The notes below the pieces were generated by a model. That model had not been told where the DNA came from and searched no databases. It saw only the letters and a program-made list of their open reading frames with translations. Positions 6,898 through 14,698 of a stretch of DNA of 64,000 nucleotides are shown here, piece by piece. Source of the DNA: Alteromonas oceanisediminis (GTDB lineage: Bacteria; Pseudomonadota; Gammaproteobacteria; Enterobacterales; Alteromonadaceae); the NCBI RefSeq assembly GCF_018474025.1, contig NZ_JAHCTA010000002.1:562-64561 (forward strand). Reading direction: 5' to 3'. Both the position numbers and the translations under genes were made by a program. How positions within the stretch are numbered: the first letter of the stretch is position 1; the number at the start of each line of letters is the position of its first letter.

Positions 6898-8478
6898 CTA
6901 GTTTGAGCCTGGTAGTGGCGTCGCTAAGTATGGGAATGCATTGTTCATGTAAGATGCATCGATTGGTGCACCATCGGTAAACGGCACATTACCAACATTC
7001 GCATCCGCTTCCTCACAAATGCCGAGATTGGTAGGCTCGCCATTGATTGGGATCGGATGACACAAAGCTCCCATCGTTACGCGAAGTGCAATGTCCACAA
7101 CATCATCGCCAGGACGACGTCCGTTCGGGAAACCAGCCAAATCATCGCCTGCAACACCAAAGGCTGACTGTTCGCTCGCAGGAACGGCAGGTATGCCGGT
7201 ATTTAAACGAAGCATTTCAGATGGCGTTACCGTAGCGAGCTGGTTGACACCTTCAAATCCAGTTAGGAATGCAGTGACCAAATCGTTACGTGGAATATTG
7301 GTTGGCGCTAGTGTTGGCAGTTCCGCACCCAAGGTTGTGTTCACTGCATCAAGGAACAAAATATTCAACAATTCAGGTAGAGTAGGGTGAGTGACATAGT
7401 CCAAAAATTGACCGTCCATTGATGGATGCGAGGTCGAGAATTTGTCTTTATCGCCCAAACCAATCACAAGCTCATTGACCAATGGGCTACCCAAGCGAGA
7501 AACCTGAGTCATTGCGCCACCCGTCACTGCAGGCTTATCAAACGTTGCATTCGGATTTAACACCGACGCCTGTGGAAGACTCGCCGTTGTCCACGCGCCG
7601 ATAACGCCATTTCCATCGCCAGTAATACATGAGTTGTGTACTTCAACAGCAATACTGGTCACGTTTTTGTCGTTCAGGTCATCGTTAGCATCGCTTTGTG
7701 TAACGCCACCGGGGAAGCCATTGCCGTCTCCGGCACCTGGCGCACTATCACCTTCAACAGGCACATAGTTGACAAGGTCAAACGTTTTACCTAATGCAAC
7801 AACAAACGGGTCTTTACGCTGTCCTACGAAAATTTTCGCAGGCATGTCGCAGCCGGGTATTTGCGCTGTATAAATAAAGGTATTGGCATACTGCTCATAA
7901 CCTTCAACGCTACCAAACGTTTTAGTACCGATGAAATCAAGCGGTTTACCAAACATATTTGCTTCATTCGCTGTTAGTTCGGTGCGTGTGCCTGCGCTCA
8001 CTTCACCCTCAACCATGCTCACAGAGTAGTCTTCAAAAAAGTTTGCGGCTGCGCTCGAGTCCGCGCTGACTCCACCCACGTTTTTGAGCGGCACTTGAAC
8101 CGTACGTCGGTTATCTTCTGGCCCAACAGGTAACGCAATACCGTCGCCGTTATTGCCCAACCGTTGGCTAAAATCAAACACAAAAGACACATCTTCTACA
8201 GCGTCACCATCGTTATCGATGTGAATGGCGTAATGTGCTTCAGGATCCATCGAAAAATAATTTGGACCACCGTAAGCGTCTTGTAACGGAATATAGTTCG
8301 CGATCATTGTCACATAACCTTCGCGACCTTCCTCGTAGCTGTTAAAGGCGTAAAAATCGGTTGAATCGATTTTAGGAGCTTTTGTCACTGCAGGAGCTTC
8401 TCTATGACTTGATGCGGCAATTGAAAATGCAACGGCACTTGAGACTAGCGCGATTGCAAACTTAGTTTTGTTCTGCAT
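6898..8478 (-). CDS. secreted DUF4331 protein
   Basis: Exported protein of 526 residues belonging to the DUF4331 family. The hallmark is the mature N-terminus SSHREAPAV followed by DSTDFYAFNSYEEGR and later YAIHIDNDGD. The start at 8478 is set by GAAGGAAAT directly upstream and gives a clean signal peptide (MQNKTKFAIALVSSAVAFSI). The longer frame to 8565 is rejected. Family members are large periplasmic or extracellular proteins of unknown biochemical role, often found beside ECF sigma factors and TPR proteins, as here. It lacks membrane anchors. Confidence 0.85.
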   Translation of the reverse strand: MQNKTKFAIALVSSAVAFSIAASSHREAPAVTKAPKIDSTDFYAFNSYEEGREGYVTMIANYIPLQDAYGGPNYFSMDPEAHYAIHIDNDGDAVEDVSFVFDFSQRLGNNGDGIALPVGPEDNRRTVQVPLKNVGGVSADSSAAANFFEDYSVSMVEGEVSAGTRTELTANEANMFGKPLDFIGTKTFGSVEGYEQYANTFIYTAQIPGCDMPAKIFVGQRKDPFVVALGKTFDLVNYVPVEGDSAPGAGDGNGFPGGVTQSDANDDLNDKNVTSIAVEVHNSCITGDGNGVIGAWTTASLPQASVLNPNATFDKPAVTGGAMTQVSRLGSPLVNELVIGLGDKDKFSTSHPSMDGQFLDYVTHPTLPELLNILFLDAVNTTLGAELPTLAPTNIPRNDLVTAFLTGFEGVNQLATVTPSEMLRLNTGIPAVPASEQSAFGVAGDDLAGFPNGRRPGDDVVDIALRVTMGALCHPIPINGEPTNLGICEEADANVGNVPFTDGAPIDASYMNNAFPYLATPLPGSN

Positions 8479-8827
8479 GTTATTTCCTTCGTTTCTATGA
8501 ATTCCAAGAAGCCAAACGATCGTAGTACACGATTGGATGCAGCATGTGTGAAATATTTTCTGCATACATGAATGATTGACTCACTCACAATGTCATTAAG
8601 TGGCTTTCCATTAACTTCCGGCCTGTATAAAAACCGTTGCTAATGGGTACGAAGCACAGCGGTTGAACGACATGAACTCAAACGGTAGGAACAATCACCG
8701 CCAATTTCGCAACAATGTGCTGGACAGAGAAGAGCAACAATCAAGCCAACAGCAACTGGCAGGTTAAGTTCTTGTATTGATGAGAAAAGACGCAGGCTTA
8801 GATAACAGCACTGCGTCTTGGAAGGGG
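8479..8827. other. 349-base gap between the anti-sigma and DUF4331 genes
   Basis: It contains the terminator at 8783-8819 and must contain the promoter for the DUF4331 gene, a natural target for the adjacent ECF sigma factor, although no consensus could be fixed by eye. A 31-codon frame on the plus strand (8672-8767) lacks an SD and is not called. Confidence 0.5.
8783..8819 (-). terminator. terminator after the anti-sigma gene
   Basis: AAGACGCAG and CTGCGTCTT form a perfect 9-bp stem (8787-8795 with 8811-8819) around a 15-base loop. On the minus strand it is followed by a run of T (TTTTCTC). It separates the sigma/anti-sigma operon from the DUF4331 genes. Confidence 0.7.
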
Positions 8828-9529
8828 TTATACAGTGATTAAGTTGGTTGTGTACAACACCTCGGTGGGTTGACCATTCGGCGAGCCGCCTAGTGGCTCC
8901 AAGCTAACAGCGAGCACCATGATCGGTACTGACCTCAAACTCTCGGCTGCTGGCGCTTTCAACTCGCCATCTTTAGGCAGCACACCCAGTGAAATTGGCG
9001 CACCACCATTCGCGGGAACAATCCACAATTCAAAGTCTTTATCAGCTTGCGCAATCACTTGGTCGGTGCTGCGCACACGCAATTGCTGATCAGAAATCTC
9101 AATTAACCACAATGGGTTAGTATCTGCATCGTTGACCACAGCAATGTGTGTGACCGGTGGCGACAAAACAGGTTGAACACTTGTCCAAATAACAGCAATC
9201 AATAACGACGCAGCAAAAGCAAACAGCGCAGGACCTCGCCATTTACTGTTTTTGGGACTTCTTTCGTTCTGTAGCGGCGTCACATTAGAAGGCCGCTCGA
9301 CAAAGCCCAGCTTCTGCTGAATGGTTTGCCAGACAATATCGCTTGGCTCCACGGGAGGGACGAATTCGCCCATTCCATTAAGATATTGTTCCCACAGCCA
9401 CGTTGTCTCAGCGGTGGATTGACTTGTCATAATAAGCTGCTGGTAGCGGCGACGAGCACCGCCGCGGAGTGTGCCCAGCACGTACTCAGCGGCTAGCGCG
9501 TTGCGCAATGACTCTTGGTTATAATTCAT
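8828..9529 (-). CDS. membrane anti-sigma factor (RskA-like)
   Basis: Single-pass inner-membrane protein of 233 residues. The N-terminal cytoplasmic part (about 1-95, with AAEYVLGTLRGGARRRYQQL) is the zinc-less anti-sigma domain of the RskA/ChrR-like type. One membrane segment follows (ALFAFAASLLIAVIWTSV, about 100-118). The periplasmic part carries the RskA C-terminal signature FELWIVPANGGAPISLGVLP. The start at 9529 is chosen because its ATG overlaps the sigma TGA (ATGA) with AGAGGTG upstream. It should hold the ECF sigma factor at the membrane until an envelope signal triggers its proteolysis. Confidence 0.85.
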   Translation of the reverse strand: MNYNQESLRNALAAEYVLGTLRGGARRRYQQLIMTSQSTAETTWLWEQYLNGMGEFVPPVEPSDIVWQTIQQKLGFVERPSNVTPLQNERSPKNSKWRGPALFAFAASLLIAVIWTSVQPVLSPPVTHIAVVNDADTNPLWLIEISDQQLRVRSTDQVIAQADKDFELWIVPANGGAPISLGVLPKDGELKAPAAESLRSVPIMVLAVSLEPLGGSPNGQPTEVLYTTNLITV

Positions 9530-10053
9530 AGTGACAGGCACCTCTGTAAACTCTGTAGCCCGCGGCGGATCCAGCTCTTTATCGTTCCTAACGGAGAGTC
9601 AAGATGCTGTACAACTTCCTGATGGGATAGGCCGCCATAAAAAGCGAGATGAATCGCTTGTCGTTGAGCGTCTTCCAACTCATCCATACATTCAGCGAGT
9701 CTGCGCTTCTCAGCCGTAGGCAACGCCATACTGGTTTGTGGCGAGTCAGTCTCAGGCCCTAGCGCGACTTCATTGCGAATATTATGGTAACGCATTAGGT
9801 CTAACGCGCGGTACCGAACAATACTCACCATCCAAGTTAATACCGTGCCTTTGCTACGCTGGTAGCTGGACGCACCATGCCAGATTTTAATGAATGTATC
9901 TTGTGTGGCTTCTTCTGCAAGCTCTTTGCGCTTTAACATTTTCAATGCGACAGCATATATTTGCGCACTGGTTTTGGTGTAAAGCGACGCAAACGCCTCT
10001 TTCTTACCTTCAGCCGTTGCGCACAACAGAGGAAACAACTCTTCATGTTCCAT
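9526..10053 (-). CDS. ECF-type RNA polymerase sigma factor
   Basis: Sigma-70 family ECF factor of 175 residues. Region 2 (about 20-90) includes ELAEEATQDTFIKIWHGA, the -10 binding and core-contact part. Region 4 (about 120-170) includes AIHLAFYGGLSHQEVVQHLD and LGTIKSWIRRGLQSL, the helix-turn-helix for the -35 element. The start at 10053 is fixed by a strong AAAGGAG; the longer frame is rejected. It overlaps the anti-sigma gene by 4 bases, implying translational coupling. The nearby DUF4331, lipoprotein and TPR genes are probable regulon members. Confidence 0.9.
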   Translation of the reverse strand: MEHEELFPLLCATAEGKKEAFASLYTKTSAQIYAVALKMLKRKELAEEATQDTFIKIWHGASSYQRSKGTVLTWMVSIVRYRALDLMRYHNIRNEVALGPETDSPQTSMALPTAEKRRLAECMDELEDAQRQAIHLAFYGGLSHQEVVQHLDSPLGTIKSWIRRGLQSLQRCLSL

Positions 10054-10160
10054 ACAGACTCCTTTGGCGATCCCTCTGCAGTCAAAAACCAAACGACTAT
10101 AAAGCTCATGTGGATGCAAAAACTTTCAAGGAATCGATGGTAAATTTTTATTAATGCAAA

Positions 10161-10180
10161 AATATAGCGAGAAACATGCA
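10161..10180 (-). promoter_or_regulatory. shared upstream element, copy 1
   Basis: Read on the minus strand this is TGCATGTTTCTCGCTATATT. The same element with two extra bases lies at 12939-12960. It sits 108 bases before the sigma factor start. TATATT could be a -10 element, but the conservation extends well beyond it, so a common regulator site is equally possible. Confidence 0.4.
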
Positions 10181-10211
10181 AATTAGATAGTTAACTCTCA
10201 CCCGCAAAGAC

Positions 10212-11084
10212 TTAAAAAGAGGTTTGTTCTTTCAACGCCGATAACTTTTCGTCAATCAATGCTTGGTCTGCAACTGGGGTGAAACGCTTGAGTACTTGTT
10301 CGAACTCAGTCGAGCGATACAATTGACGAAGCGCGTTATTTGCTTGAGCGATGAATAATTGTGTCTGCTGTGTTTCGTTACACATTAGATGACCTTCAAT
10401 AATCGCTGGCACCGACGCAAAGCCGTAACTGCGCAATTCAGTTGATTGAAGGGTTTCTAAACCCCCTGTATTCGCCGGATACATTAACATGAACTCGACA
10501 CGTCGTTTCAGGAACAGTTGTATCAAGCCCGAATAGGAATCATTGGCGCTGATCTGGTACACCGAAGAACGCACGATTTTGGCTAACGCTTCATCGATGG
10601 CTTGCCCATATGAGGCGTTGGGCATGGTAGCTAGAGTCGCATTCCGTTGGCTGTTGTTGAAGAAATCCGCCAACTCAACGATGTCGCGCTGGTTATCCAG
10701 ATAAGTGTTAGGGATCGAAAGCCCTGACGCGATTTGGTACAAGCGAGGGCTTAAAAAGATGTCTACAGGTAGGCTAAAAAGATAACGCCCCTCTCTTTCA
10801 ACGGTTTTAACTCTAAAAAATGTGCAGGTGGGGCTCTCTGACTTTAATGCAGCATCATGCCGCTTAAATGGCAGAAACGTTACACGATCAGATAAATCTA
10901 ACTGAGCGAACAACAGCGAATTCGTGCCCTCGATAATACTTTGCGGCTGCCGTTCACCTTGCATTACCTGTAAAAGGGCTAGCGAGTCAGTGATAAATTG
11001 AATGTCATGTTCTATCCGTTCATCAGCAAAAGACGTAAAGCTCAAACCAGCAATGATGACAATTAAGCAACGAAAGCTAAGCAT
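10212..11084 (-). CDS. periplasmic binding protein, TIGR02285-like
   Basis: Secreted protein of 290 residues resembling the TIGR02285 group of family 3 solute-binding proteins. The signal peptide is MLSFRCLIVIIAGLSFTSFA. Recognisable parts are VTFLPFKRHDAALKS, the loop SPTCTFFRV that precedes SLPVDIFLSPRLY, and YSGLIQLFLKRRVEFML in lobe 2. There is no transporter gene nearby. Such orphan proteins often act with sensor kinases or cyclic-di-GMP proteins; a TPR-GGDEF protein gene lies 70 bases upstream in the same direction, so the two may be co-expressed. Ligand unknown. Confidence 0.7.
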   Translation of the reverse strand: MLSFRCLIVIIAGLSFTSFADERIEHDIQFITDSLALLQVMQGERQPQSIIEGTNSLLFAQLDLSDRVTFLPFKRHDAALKSESPTCTFFRVKTVEREGRYLFSLPVDIFLSPRLYQIASGLSIPNTYLDNQRDIVELADFFNNSQRNATLATMPNASYGQAIDEALAKIVRSSVYQISANDSYSGLIQLFLKRRVEFMLMYPANTGGLETLQSTELRSYGFASVPAIIEGHLMCNETQQTQLFIAQANNALRQLYRSTEFEQVLKRFTPVADQALIDEKLSALKEQTSF

Positions 11085-11154
11085 TTTGTGATGCCTCTAT
11101 TTCACAATACATCTATCGATTTCGCTCAGTTGTATTGGTTACTAATCAAAAAAA

Positions 11155-12915
11155 TTAACTTATCTGCATGTCTTGCACGATTTCATCCAGATTATTCAGT
11201 TTGTCGGTTGACACAAACACACTGATGCTTGAATGAACATTAACAGCCCCGGTGCCGTCATCATCAATAAAGCTCGCACTCAGTATGGCTTGCACGCGGT
11301 CGAGAAAGGCTTTTGACCCTTGCTCTTCAATATTAGGCAAAAAGATGATGAATTGCTCAGGGCCGTAGCGACCAAGAATATCCGAATCGCGCGTCACGCT
11401 CTGCAATGCAGCCGCAATTTTTCTGAGCACATAATCACTTTTGGTGAATCCCGGCACGCTATTGTGCTGCCGCAAATGACTCACGTCGAACAGCGCTAAC
11501 GCGTGTGAACGGCCCCGCGCAGGCGCGTCGTGTTTACCAATCTTAGCCATTGCGGTTTCGGCGTTTAGCACCTGAGTGATGGGATCGATGGACTTATGCG
11601 CCATGTAGCGCTTGCGGATAAAATAAACACTCAGCGCAATAATCAGCCCGGAGGTTAGAAGACCAAAAATAATGATGTTGTTACGTGTTCGCCGGGTTGC
11701 TTTTATTTCAGATTCCAGGGTGTTGATCTGACTGTATAGATTAGCCGCGCTGAGAATGCTCGCTGAATCTTGGTCATTTTGAAAGTCTTGTTTGGCACTT
11801 GCGACGTAATTGTCGAATGCTATTTCGGCTTGGGAGAGGTCGCCAAGCGCTAAATACATTTTCGTTTTCAGTGCGAGATAGTCAGGGTTGTTAGCAAAGC
11901 GGTTCGCCCCTTTGCCGCCAGTGTTTTCAAGTTCACGTATGTATTCACGCATACACGCCTGATTTTTTTCATACACACAAGGCACTACGGAATACCACGA
12001 TGCCATCGCCGTAATGAAGCTGTTGGACATTTCATCGGCAGTGCGTTTGAACTCAGGCAAAACATTTTTCATTTCGTCAATTTTGTTGGTTCGATAGTAG
12101 TAGCCAGTGAGTGCATGGTAGTAATAAAAATTGGTTAACGGCGTCGCTACATCGCGATTAATTTTTTCGAATTCAACAATATATTCATACGCCGTTTCAA
12201 ACTGACCACTAGCCAGTAAAGACGTAATCGCACTGATAAGGATCGTCAGTTGGTTGCTACCGGTATAGCTTTCCAATCCTAACTCGTGGGCTTTGATAAA
12301 TTGTTCAGCGGCTAATACGTGCTGCCCCAGGCCGCCGTACACCAGCCCGATACTGTTGTGAATATGCGCCAGTGCGGCGTGATTATCGGTTTCACTGTAG
12401 CGCTCTAAAACGCGAAACATTCGGCCTAAGCGCTCGTTCAGTGGCAGGTTTTGCATGCAGTTTGTGATCATACCTAATGACGCACTTAAGAACACATCGC
12501 TATGCTGTTCAGGAGATGACAGCTCGCGCGCTTGAGCGTAGTAATCGCAGCGCTGAGGCTCCTCTAAAACATCATAGCCAAAGCCTACTTGATAAATAGC
12601 AGAGGCATAGTAGTAAGAGTCTGTGTTCACGTCGTCTTGATCGATAAGGTCAAACAGTAACGCATGTGCTTCAGCGGTCTTTCCGCGACAGAGGAGAAAA
12701 TGTGATTTTTCGGTAGACAACGCAAATCGCTGAGCAGCCGACAACGTGTCTGATGAAAGATACGACTCTAACTGATCATATTGGGATGGATCTGGGCAAT
12801 CGTATGTGACGGTTTGCACGTCATCGATAAACGCATCTACAGGATCGGAGGCCTTCGCGCCCAACAAGCCACTGAATAAAGCAGAAAAAACAATCAATTG
12901 ACGAATACAGGGCAT
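11155..12915 (-). CDS. TPR protein with membrane segment and degenerate GGDEF domain
   Basis: Predicted inner-membrane protein of 586 residues. After a signal peptide, a periplasmic TPR array covers about residues 30-400. A membrane segment (IIIFGLLTSGLIIALSVYFI) and a basic stretch follow, then a C-terminal GGDEF-type domain. The active-site loop reads RYGPEQFIIFLP where active diguanylate cyclases have RYGGDEF. The metal and catalytic acidic residues are therefore altered (GPEQF), and cyclic-di-GMP synthesis is unlikely; a receptor or scaffold role is more plausible. The ATG at 12915 is used; a GTG at 12927 is also possible. Neither has a clear SD. Confidence 0.8.
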   Translation of the reverse strand: MPCIRQLIVFSALFSGLLGAKASDPVDAFIDDVQTVTYDCPDPSQYDQLESYLSSDTLSAAQRFALSTEKSHFLLCRGKTAEAHALLFDLIDQDDVNTDSYYYASAIYQVGFGYDVLEEPQRCDYYAQARELSSPEQHSDVFLSASLGMITNCMQNLPLNERLGRMFRVLERYSETDNHAALAHIHNSIGLVYGGLGQHVLAAEQFIKAHELGLESYTGSNQLTILISAITSLLASGQFETAYEYIVEFEKINRDVATPLTNFYYYHALTGYYYRTNKIDEMKNVLPEFKRTADEMSNSFITAMASWYSVVPCVYEKNQACMREYIRELENTGGKGANRFANNPDYLALKTKMYLALGDLSQAEIAFDNYVASAKQDFQNDQDSASILSAANLYSQINTLESEIKATRRTRNNIIIFGLLTSGLIIALSVYFIRKRYMAHKSIDPITQVLNAETAMAKIGKHDAPARGRSHALALFDVSHLRQHNSVPGFTKSDYVLRKIAAALQSVTRDSDILGRYGPEQFIIFLPNIEEQGSKAFLDRVQAILSASFIDDDGTGAVNVHSSISVFVSTDKLNNLDEIVQDMQIS

Positions 12916-12938
12916 AACAGGCGACACTTTTTTCTTCT

Positions 12939-12960
12939 AATATAGCGAGAAAACCATGCA
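12939..12960 (-). promoter_or_regulatory. shared upstream element, copy 2
   Basis: On the minus strand the bases TGCATGGTTTTCTCGCTATATT match the element at 10161-10180 except for a 2-base insertion. It lies about 24 bases before the start codon of the TPR-GGDEF gene, an appropriate place for a -10 element (TATATT) or an operator. Confidence 0.4.
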
Positions 12961-13098
12961 GCCACTACCTCTTTCTGCTTTTTAAACAACAAGATGCAAA
13001 AATAGTGAATGAATTGAGAGACCGTGATTGTTTACAACGAAAGAAGAAAAGGTATTCGGCTTAGTTCTGTTCATCAGAATGGGGGGTTGCGGATTCGA

Positions 13099-13896
13099 TT
13101 AATAGGTTTTTCTATACCGGCCTTCTAACCCACAAAAAATTGAGAAGCCCAGCATACCCACTCCAACAACGGCAACCAGCCATTTTCCATACGGTTGTTG
13201 CATCAACGTGCTTAAAGCTTCTGACAAACCACTCGGTTTGTCAGCTCCGGCATAGATACTGGCGTTGATGGACAACACACCAATTAACGTGTACACAACG
13301 CCTCGTGCTGAGAAACCCATGCTCCCCATCAATTTGACAATTTTCACACGGGAGTGGGGCATGGAATCAACAAACTTATCTGTGAAGTCGCGCTTAAAGG
13401 CATGTTTAAATTGAATCGTTGCGTAAAGAATGATCAGCGTACTCACCAAACACATACCAACCGTAATCCACGTCTCCTGCAAGATTTCGTCAATATTAAA
13501 GGATTGACCACTGCCTTCCTCAGACTTCAAATTCAGCAAGGTCTCCAACGCAACATAGGTAACAAAACTGTAAGCAATCGCGGAGACAAAATAGAACCCT
13601 CGATGGACAACATCGGTTGTTTTGCTCATATCTAAACCACTGGGATTCAACGTTCCTTGAACAAGTCGCCAGACGACGTAGCACCCTAATCCACCGGTTA
13701 ATGTGAACAACGACGCGTAACCAAATGGAGAATTCAACACTTCTTGAAAAACAGATTTTTTTGTAATGTTTTCGGTGCTACCAAGGCTTAATGCCGCGTA
13801 AATAATTAATATCCCTAACACAAAATACACAACGGCTTTTGCGGCGTACCCGGTTCTACCAATAACTTTGATCCATGCGTTCTGTTGGTTGGACAA
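13099..13896 (-). CDS. DUF1206 integral membrane protein
   Basis: Polytopic membrane protein of 265 residues built of three related two-helix units, the DUF1206 architecture. Each unit starts with a motif like GYAAKAVVYFVLGILIIYA (residues about 16, 103 and 195; the third reads GFSARGVVYTLIGVLSI), with a short conserved loop between helices. Function of the family is unknown. Translation starts at a TTG with GGGAG eight bases upstream; no in-frame ATG would preserve the first helix. It is monocistronic. Confidence 0.85.
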   Translation of the reverse strand: MSNQQNAWIKVIGRTGYAAKAVVYFVLGILIIYAALSLGSTENITKKSVFQEVLNSPFGYASLFTLTGGLGCYVVWRLVQGTLNPSGLDMSKTTDVVHRGFYFVSAIAYSFVTYVALETLLNLKSEEGSGQSFNIDEILQETWITVGMCLVSTLIILYATIQFKHAFKRDFTDKFVDSMPHSRVKIVKLMGSMGFSARGVVYTLIGVLSINASIYAGADKPSGLSEALSTLMQQPYGKWLVAVVGVGMLGFSIFCGLEGRYRKTY

Positions 13897-14133
13897 TGCC
13901 TAAACTCCCAAAGTGGCAGAAGACTACGTACAAGTACGTGCGTTTATTTAGCAACATCATACGCTTTTTTCTGTTTTGGTTGCTAGAGCGTGCTCTAGTT
14001 GTATGACTTTTTATTCCAGGCTCTTTGAAACGCAGGTTCTGTAGGTAGTAGGCGGTATTACCAGAACCGAACTTTAGCATACATGGCAATGCCAATTGCA
14101 ATGGCAGATTAAACCGATGATGGGAATAGAGTC

Positions 14134-14225
14134 GCAAAGTATGGTACCAGAGGCCGGGGTTGATAGGACTCGCTGACGATAGGACTCGCTCTCGAGCCGG
14201 CACACAGGATTTTAGAACGGAAGAA
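14134..14225 (-). repeat. degenerate tRNA-Leu 3'-end repeat, unit 1
   Basis: This 92-base unit contains a copy of the acceptor/T-arm end of tRNA-Leu (CCGGCCTCTGGTACCATACT on the minus strand, and GTGTGCCGG), but the T-loop is replaced by an unrelated insert. It carries an internal 16-base duplication of GATAGGACTCGCT not present in unit 2. There is no anticodon arm. Confidence 0.8.
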
Positions 14226-14301
14226 GCAAAGTATGGTACCAGAGGCCGGGGTTGATAGGACTCGCTCTCGAGCCGGCACACAGGATTTTAGAACGGAGGA
14301 A
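14226..14301 (-). repeat. degenerate tRNA-Leu 3'-end repeat, unit 2
   Basis: A 76-base unit nearly identical to unit 1 apart from that unit's internal duplication. It directly abuts the CCA end of the real tRNA-Leu, so the tRNA 3' end plus about 50 bases of flank has been amplified twice in tandem. Confidence 0.8.
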
Positions 14302-14309
14302 GCAAAGTA

Positions 14310-14396
14310 TGGTACCAGAGGCCGGACTTGAACCGGCACACCCTCACGGGCGGCGGATTTTGAATCCGCTGCGTCTACCAATTCCGCCACTCTGGC
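14310..14396 (-). tRNA. tRNA-Leu (anticodon CAA)
   Basis: An 87-base class II tRNA. The acceptor strands are GCCAGAG and CTCTGGT, followed by an encoded ACCA end. The D arm contains TGGTAGACGC, and the anticodon stem GCGGA/TCCGC closes on the loop TTCAAAA, giving anticodon CAA, which reads UUG. The long variable arm has the CCCGTGAGGG hairpin, and the T arm is CCGGTTCAAGTCCGG. Length and arms match bacterial tRNA-Leu. It stands alone, with its own promoter upstream. Confidence 0.95.
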
Positions 14397-14461
14397 TTAG
14401 GTAACCCGCTTTGCTGCTCAACGAGGAATAAGAAAAACGCCGCTCAACGTTGAGTTCACGG

Positions 14462-14489
14462 ATTATAGTCATCGCAAAGTGTCATGCAA
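14462..14489 (-). promoter_or_regulatory. promoter of tRNA-Leu
   Basis: On the minus strand TTGCAT (14489-14484) and a perfect TATAAT (14467-14462) are separated by 16 bases, about 65 bases before the tRNA 5' end. This is a good sigma-70 promoter. The palindrome CTCAACGTTGAG lies just downstream of the expected start point. Confidence 0.7.
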
Positions 14490-14668
14490 GTTATTTGTCA
14501 AAAATTCCATATGGTTGGCTAAATCTTACTCAGATTAAACAAATTTTTAACACATTTCCATAGATACTGCATCCAGCACTCCTGTTCGGCCGTTTGGCTT
14601 TCAAAGCAGCAAACAAAAAAAGCTGTTTTGCGCAGTTTGAACATTCACCTTGAACAAGGAGATGCACC

Positions 14669-14698
14669 ATGATTTGGACTAATCCAGAGACAAATTAA
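14669..14698 (+). CDS. nine-codon leader ORF coupled to the NHL lipoprotein gene
   Basis: ATG at 14669 is preceded by a strong AAGGAG with a 7-base spacer. It encodes MIWTNPETN and stops at TAA 14696-14698, immediately before the ATG of the lipoprotein gene. The lipoprotein ATG has no comparable SD of its own, so its translation probably depends on ribosomes finishing this mini-ORF. The peptide itself may have no function. Confidence 0.5.
   Translation: MIWTNPETN

Larger units (their letters stand above)
13897..14309. other. 413-base gap holding tRNA-tail repeats
   Basis: The right half (14134-14301) consists of two tandem degenerate copies of the 3' end of the adjacent tRNA-Leu. The left part must hold the promoter of the DUF1206 gene, but no clear element was identified. 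Minus-strand frames crossing the repeats are products of repeat periodicity and are not genes. Confidence 0.6.

Noticed and set aside
8672-8767. 31-codon plus-strand frame between the anti-sigma and DUF4331 genes
   Set aside because: No SD, an Asn/Gln-rich composition, and no context support.
14134-14301. Repeat units as additional tRNA genes
   Set aside because: They match only the acceptor and T-arm end. There is no anticodon arm or D arm, and the T-loop is replaced.
13856-14390. Two minus-strand frames of 141 and 93 codons over the tRNA-Leu region
   Set aside because: They are made of the tandem tRNA-tail repeats and the tRNA itself, so the repeated peptide is an artefact of the repeat period.
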